From positions 1 to 43,797 of the forward strand of contig JAOTVA010000014.1 of the NCBI GenBank assembly GCA_029863645.1: DNA of 43,797 nt, given 5' to 3'. The position numbers and the translations under genes were made by a program. Positions 39,646 to 43,797 of this stretch are shown here, one piece after another. The DNA is from Gemmatimonadota bacterium (lineage in GTDB: Bacteria; Gemmatimonadota; Gemmatimonadetes; Longimicrobiales; Gaopeijiaceae). The first letter of the stretch is position 1. Each line of letters starts with the position of its first letter. The notes beneath the pieces are model-generated. The model made no database searches and was not told where the DNA came from. It saw only the letters and a program-made list of their open reading frames with translations.

Positions 39646-42615
39646 TCAGCCCTCTGCCGCCTCCACGGCCTCCAGGCCGAGCGCATCGAGGACCAACGCA
39701 TCCTGTTGCGCGACGTGGGCCTTGGCCTTCCCCTCGGCCGGACTCGCCCTCTCGGGTCGAGCCGAGTAGGACAGCGGCACCTTTCGTGGCACCACCACCC
39801 GCAGCCTAGGCCCGATGAACGTCAACGCGCCCATATTGCGTGGCTCTTCCTGGGCCCACACCACCTCGCGGAGGTTGGGGTAGCTCGCGATCACCTCGGC
39901 AAGCGCCTCTGCCGGGAACGGATAGAGGAGCTCGACGCGGGCGACGGCGACGTTGGACGCCTCGGCTCGACGGTCATGCGAGGCGAGGTCGTAGTAGACC
40001 TTGCCCGAGCAGAGCACGAGACGGGTGATGCTCTCGGCGTCCTCCACGGTGGGGTCCGCGAGCACGGACTCGAAACCGCCGTGCGTCATGTCCGCTACCA
40101 TCGAGGTGGCCATCGGATGGCGGAGTAGGCTCTTCGGCGTCATGACGATGAGTGGACGCTCGGGCCTCTGCAGCGCCTGGTGCCGAAGTAGGTGGAAGTA
40201 TTGGGCGGGAGTCGTCGGGTAGGTGACCCGCATGTTGTCTTCGGCGCACAACTGAAGGAAACGCTCCAGGCGGGCGCTCGAATGCTCTGGGCCCTGGCCT
40301 TCGTACCCGTGAGGGAGCAGGAGAATGAGCCTCGAGTATTGCCCCCACTTCTGGCGACCCGAGGAGAGAAACTGATCGATCATGACCTGGGCGACGTTGG
40401 CAAAGTCGCCAAACTGCGCCTCCCAGATGACGACGTCGGTATCGGCTCCAACCGAGTAGCCGTACTCGAAGCCGATGGTGGCCGTCTCCGTCAGGGGCGA
40501 GTTGTAGATCTCGAGGCGAGCGTCGGCCACCTGCAGGAGGGGGATGATCTTTCGACCCGTCTCCACGTCGTGCAGGACGAGGTGGCGGTGGCTGAACGTG
40601 CCTCGCTGTGTATCCTGGCCGGTCAGTCGGATGGGAATGCCTTCCATGAGCAAACTGCCCAATGCGAGCGACTCCGAATGGCCCCAGTCGAGTTTGCGGT
40701 TCGGCGAAAATACGCTCGCTCGCTGGCCCAGCTGCCTCCAGAGCTTGGGATGCGGGGAGAAGCCTTCGGGGACCCGTACTAGCGCGTCGTTGATCGCTTC
40801 GAGCGTCGTCAACGCAACGCCCGTGGTCTCCGGTACCTTGGGGGTCTCCCGCTCGTCGTCCGTGTCCGCTTCGGCCGGGGGCGGCACGTACTCACGCACC
40901 TCGTCCTGAACGTCACGCAAGGCCTGATGGATGGCCTCCTTCGATTCCTCGACGGCCTCTTCGTCGAGCACTCCTTCGTCGATGAGGCGCTTTGCGTAGA
41001 TCTCGCCGACGGTGGCGTGCTCGGCGATCGCCTTGTACTGAAGGGGCTGGGTATAGGCGGGCTCGTCACCTTCGTTGTGGCCGTGCCGACGGTACCCCAC
41101 GAGGTCGATCACGAACTCGTCACGGAAGCGGGCACGGTACGCGCAGGCGAGGCGCATCGCCGCGAGGCAGGCCTCAGGGTCGTCCGCGTTCACGTGCACG
41201 ATAGGGATCCCGTACCCCTTCGCGAGGTCGCTGGCGTAATACGTCGAGCGGCCGTCCTTCGGCAGCGTCGTGAAGCCGACCTGGTTGTCGACGATGATGT
41301 GTAAGCTGCCGCCCACGTGGTAGCCGTAGAGCCGCGCCATGTTGAGCGTTTCGGCCACTACGCCCTCGGCCGCAAAGGCTGCGTCGCCGTGAATCAGGAT
41401 CGGCACGACGGCGTCGCAGTCGGGCTTGGAGTCCTTGGAGATGCTGTCGTACTGCCGCGACCGGGCCCATCCGACCACGATCGGGTTCACGAACTCGAGA
41501 TGGCTGGGGTTTGGAGCCAGCGTGACCTGGACGGGGCCGACGCCCTCCACGTCACGGGAACCCCGAGCGCCATGGTGATACTTCACGTCCCCCGTGCCCC
41601 CTACGTGGAGCTGACTGTCCCGGTGTGCCGGGCCCTCGAACTCGGCAATGAGCTCGGCGTACGAAACGCCGACGGTGTGGGTCAACACGTTCAGACGACC
41701 GCGGTGAGCCATCCCTAGGACCACCTCGCGTGCTCCCTTTCGGCCGAACTCCTCGATGGCGAGGTCGAGCATGGGCACCAGCATGTCGGTGCCTTCGAGG
41801 GAGAAACGCTTCTGACCTAGGTAGGCGCGGTGGAGAAACTGTTCGAGGCCCTCGACGTGATGGATGCGCTCAAGGAGCGCCTTCTTCTCCTCGGAGTCCA
41901 ATTCCGGGAAGTGGATGCCCTCCTCCACCTGGTCCCAGAGCCAGTCGACCTTCACGTGGTCGTCGACGTGTTCGAACTCGTAGCCGATCGAGCCCGCGTA
42001 CACGCCCCTCAGTTCGTCCAGCGCATCTGCGACCGAGGCGCCCTCGTCGCTGTCGTCGAGCACGAGAGAGGCTGGAAGCTCGGCCAACTCGTCCATCGAC
42101 GTGCCGAAGAAGGCCGGACTGAGCTGCGGATGTCCGGGTGGGTCCCCACCGAGCGGGTCGATGCGCGCGAGCTGGTGCCCGTGGTCACGAAAGGCCTGTG
42201 CCAGCGCCGCGGCCCGCGATACGACGGGTAGCACGCGGCGCAGGAGGTGCTCGCGGGCCTCGCCCTCCGATGGTGCAGCGGCTGGCGGCTCCGTAGCGGG
42301 GGCCGGTGCTGCGTCGTCAGGTCCGGGGCGACTGCCATCAGTGGCGGCCCCTGGGGTCAGTTGGGGCGGCGCCGGGCTACTTGGTACTGCCGGTGCGGGT
42401 GATGTGGCGGGTGGTGCTGGCCGGGCCGTCTGGGCCGGCCGAGCTGTTGGTGCCGGCCGAGCCGTAGGGGCCTCGACTGATGTTGCCGCTGCCTTGCGAT
42501 TCCGGAAGATGTCGCGCCACTCCGCAGGGACGGAGTCCGGATTCCGAGCAAACTCCTCGAACATGGCCTGAGCGTAGGCTTCGTTTTGACTATCGAAGAG
42601 CGTGTCGTCGGCCAT
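39646..42615 (-). CDS. sucA: 2-oxoglutarate dehydrogenase E1 component
   Basis: A 989-residue thiamine-diphosphate enzyme of the TCA cycle that decarboxylates 2-oxoglutarate and passes the succinyl group to E2. The N-terminal peptide NEAYAQAMFEEFARNP, which binds the E2 core, leads into a low-complexity Ala/Pro linker (residues 45-130) with three TARPA copies six residues apart. The catalytic part shows GMAHRGRLNVL, HGDAAFAAEGVVAETLN, NPSHLEFVNPIVVG and VDNQVGFTT, and later a transketolase-like C-terminal half. ATG 42615 is the start that keeps the E2-binding tip. No sucB is next to it. Confidence 0.95.
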   Translation of the reverse strand: MADDTLFDSQNEAYAQAMFEEFARNPDSVPAEWRDIFRNRKAAATSVEAPTARPAPTARPAQTARPAPPATSPAPAVPSSPAPPQLTPGAATDGSRPGPDDAAPAPATEPPAAAPSEGEAREHLLRRVLPVVSRAAALAQAFRDHGHQLARIDPLGGDPPGHPQLSPAFFGTSMDELAELPASLVLDDSDEGASVADALDELRGVYAGSIGYEFEHVDDHVKVDWLWDQVEEGIHFPELDSEEKKALLERIHHVEGLEQFLHRAYLGQKRFSLEGTDMLVPMLDLAIEEFGRKGAREVVLGMAHRGRLNVLTHTVGVSYAELIAEFEGPAHRDSQLHVGGTGDVKYHHGARGSRDVEGVGPVQVTLAPNPSHLEFVNPIVVGWARSRQYDSISKDSKPDCDAVVPILIHGDAAFAAEGVVAETLNMARLYGYHVGGSLHIIVDNQVGFTTLPKDGRSTYYASDLAKGYGIPIVHVNADDPEACLAAMRLACAYRARFRDEFVIDLVGYRRHGHNEGDEPAYTQPLQYKAIAEHATVGEIYAKRLIDEGVLDEEAVEESKEAIHQALRDVQDEVREYVPPPAEADTDDERETPKVPETTGVALTTLEAINDALVRVPEGFSPHPKLWRQLGQRASVFSPNRKLDWGHSESLALGSLLMEGIPIRLTGQDTQRGTFSHRHLVLHDVETGRKIIPLLQVADARLEIYNSPLTETATIGFEYGYSVGADTDVVIWEAQFGDFANVAQVMIDQFLSSGRQKWGQYSRLILLLPHGYEGQGPEHSSARLERFLQLCAEDNMRVTYPTTPAQYFHLLRHQALQRPERPLIVMTPKSLLRHPMATSMVADMTHGGFESVLADPTVEDAESITRLVLCSGKVYYDLASHDRRAEASNVAVARVELLYPFPAEALAEVIASYPNLREVVWAQEEPRNMGALTFIGPRLRVVVPRKVPLSYSARPERASPAEGKAKAHVAQQDALVLDALGLEAVEAAEG

Positions 42616-42622
42616 AGTGGGG

Positions 42623-42747
42623 CGGATGCTTCCGGGTCGGAGGGCCACTGTCCAGACGACTAAGCTACGCCATTTCCGGAGCGCATTCGAGTCGGGTCGA
42701 TGATGCTCATTGGTCTTCCTGTCGAGCGCTCCTCGGGATAGCATCCG
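42623..42747. repeat. Inverted repeat flanking the sucA/laccase divergent gap
   Basis: CGGATGCT (42623-42630) and AGCATCCG (42740-42747) are exact reverse complements. Each sits a few bases from a start codon: 8 from sucA and 3 from the laccase-domain gene. The 109 bases between them show no further element. Chance is possible for eight bases. Confidence 0.25.
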
Positions 42748-42749
42748 AT

Positions 42750-43532
42750 GTGAGCAGCGAGCCATCCTCCCAGCGCGGCCCAGAGTCGGTGCACGAGCGC
42801 CTGAACCCGACCATCCCTGCGCTCGTCCATTCTGGCTGGCTGGGTCACTTTCCGTGGCTGGTGCAGGGCACGACGACTCGCGGGTCTGGCAGCCCGGAAT
42901 TCGATCTGGGGCTGTTCTCCGGAGCCTCCCCGGGCCACCGGGTGCACGAGCATTGGGATCGACTCCTCGCCCGCACTGAAATGGCGTGTTCGGTGCATGC
43001 CAGGCAGCTCCACGAAGCGGACGTACGTCTTCATCGGGCCGTGAAGAAGGGCCTCACGATCGCGGATCCGTGCGACGGGCATGTGACGGACACCCCTGGC
43101 GTGCTCCTCGCTGTCGCGACCGCCGACTGCGTCCCGATCTTCGTCGTGTCTCCCGAGCCGAGGGCTGTGGCTGTCTTGCACGCGGGTTGGCGTGGCACAG
43201 TGGCGGGCGTCCTGGAGCGCGGGCTCGATGTACTCGGTGATGAGCTCGGACGATCGCGCAGCGATCTCCACTTGCACCTCGGACCCGCCATCTGTGGCCA
43301 CTGCTACGAAGTCGGCTCCGAGGTGTTCGAAGCGCTCGGGCTTCCATCTCCTGGCGCTCCGACCCCGATCGATCTCCGTCAGATTCTAGTCCAGCGCGCA
43401 GTCACGGTCGGGGTGTCGCTCGAGCACATCACCGTTTCGACGCACTGCACCCGGTGCACCGATAGCGGGCTCTTCTCGCATCGCGGCGGAGACGGAGCCC
43501 GCCAGCTCGGGTATATGGGGATTCGCGCCTGA
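42750..43532 (+). CDS. Laccase-domain (YfiH/LACC1-like) protein
   Basis: A 260-residue protein of the YfiH/DUF152 family. Metal-binding His and Cys lie in ACSVHARQLHEADV, VATADCVPIFV and AVLHAGWRGTVAGV, and LGPAICGHCYEVGSEV closes the site. Family members act as purine nucleoside-processing enzymes (adenosine phosphorylase and deaminase); an older name is polyphenol oxidase. The start is GTG 42750; no ATG lies near. The gene is divergent from sucA and is followed by a 59-residue Cys protein. Confidence 0.9.
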   Translation: MSSEPSSQRGPESVHERLNPTIPALVHSGWLGHFPWLVQGTTTRGSGSPEFDLGLFSGASPGHRVHEHWDRLLARTEMACSVHARQLHEADVRLHRAVKKGLTIADPCDGHVTDTPGVLLAVATADCVPIFVVSPEPRAVAVLHAGWRGTVAGVLERGLDVLGDELGRSRSDLHLHLGPAICGHCYEVGSEVFEALGLPSPGAPTPIDLRQILVQRAVTVGVSLEHITVSTHCTRCTDSGLFSHRGGDGARQLGYMGIRA

Positions 43533-43561
43533 ACGGGGACCCCCGGGACGTATCGAGTCGC

Positions 43562-43741
43562 TTGGGACTGTGCGGCACATGCCGGCACCGGCGATCGATC
43601 GTGAGTGGCCGCGGCCCGCGGTATTACTTGTGCGAGCTCTCTAAGACTGATCGGTCGTTCGCCCGCTACCCGACGCTGCCGGTCCTGCGATGCACGGGAC
43701 ACACGCCTGCGGGCGCGTCGCCGCTGACCGAGGGAATCTAG
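43562..43741 (+). CDS. 59-residue Cys-rich (zinc-ribbon-like) protein
   Basis: A short frame from TTG 43562 to TAG 43739-43741. It begins MGLCGTCRHRRSIVS and continues YYLCELSKTD, then YPTLPVLRCTGH. Cys 4 and 7 form a CxxC; C27 and C47 follow. Small proteins with a C-x2-C-x-H start, LC-x-x-S-x-x-D and YP-x-LPV-x-x-C end are common in several phyla and remain unnamed. The start is uncertain; no ATG or GTG is in frame after the preceding stop, so TTG is the best choice. It is 29 bases behind the laccase-domain gene, and its stop shares CTAG with a minus-strand gene. Confidence 0.65.
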   Translation: MGLCGTCRHRRSIVSGRGPRYYLCELSKTDRSFARYPTLPVLRCTGHTPAGASPLTEGI

Positions 43742-43797
43742 CAATCGGTTGCGTCTAAGAAGCGCGCAACCACGGCGAACGACTCATCGTGACGCTC
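43738..43797 (-). CDS. C-terminal tail of a gene entering from the right edge
   Basis: On the minus strand, a frame reads ERHDESFAVVARFLDATDC and stops at TAG 43738-43740. The sequence resembles the last helix of alpha/beta hydrolases (E-x-P-E-x-F-x-x-V-x-x-F-L), but 19 residues do not prove it. The stop overlap with the convergent Cys-rich gene, seen at five other junctions here, supports that it is a true gene end. Confidence 0.4.
   Translation of the reverse strand, partial: ERHDESFAVVARFLDATDC

Noticed and set aside
42616-42749. Possible tRNA gene or riboswitch (GCCACTG word present)
   Set aside because: There is no cloverleaf pairing or T-loop sequence; the short word alone means nothing.

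Overview
The window is a dense, GC-rich bacterial chromosome segment with short gaps and many 1-4 base start/stop overlaps. I found no phage genes, transposase, CRISPR array, tRNA or rRNA gene. Gene content fits an aerobic, gram-negative-like free-living bacterium: heme A synthase, 2-oxoglutarate dehydrogenase E1, a DUF2723/GT117 membrane protein, Tat-exported and lipoprotein enzymes, and a PutP-type Na+ symporter. The mix resembles Gemmatimonadota or a neighbouring FCB-type lineage. That placement rests on recognition of gene content, not on a phylogeny.

Layout. 1-2987: a catabolic operon with the tail of methylmalonate-semialdehyde dehydrogenase, a class III aminotransferase, a 34-residue membrane microprotein and a Na+/solute symporter. 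2984-9022: DinB-like protein, Tat amidohydrolase, a low-GC membrane glycosyltransferase, a UvrC-like GIY-YIG nuclease without the usual C-terminal half, and an HD phosphohydrolase. 9030-12042: PP2C phosphatase, an RpoD-type sigma factor and RsgA. 12039-15716: a four-gene, stop/start-coupled uptake operon (lipoprotein, binding protein, permease, ATPase; cobalamin/siderophore type). 15843-20670: flavin reductase, membrane protein, an unusual SbcD-SbcC-like single-chain protein with substituted catalytic motifs, a small membrane protein and a methyltransferase. 20667-28275: GT117 protein, hydantoinase A, TrpE, an M20 dipeptidase coupled to a GlsB/YeaQ protein. 28390-31786: a hypothetical gene, a PspA-like protein with an ECF sigma factor, and, across a 256-base gap rich in dyad symmetry, a V4R-like protein coupled to a Bcp peroxiredoxin. 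31796-33224: a CoA-binding protein and a histidine-kinase-like ATPase without a clear phosphoacceptor His. 33221-38601: a minus-strand run of seven genes (exonuclease, cupredoxin, four-helix membrane protein, patatin, CtaA, DUF420, EamA). 38651-43797: quinone oxidoreductase, SucA, a laccase-domain protein, a 59-residue Cys-rich protein and the tail of a minus-strand gene.

No gene-free stretch exceeds 300 bases; the longest is 30209-30464. The eleven convergent junctions leave at most 26 bases between stops, and six share a four-base CTAG or TTAG in which both stop codons overlap. Classical terminators therefore have almost no room.

The best candidates for something undescribed are the Mre11/Rad50-like fusion at 16915-19416, the structured intergenic region at 30209-30464 upstream of the V4R-Bcp pair, and the 18-base perfect palindrome at 15736-15753 between the uptake operon and the flavin reductase operon.
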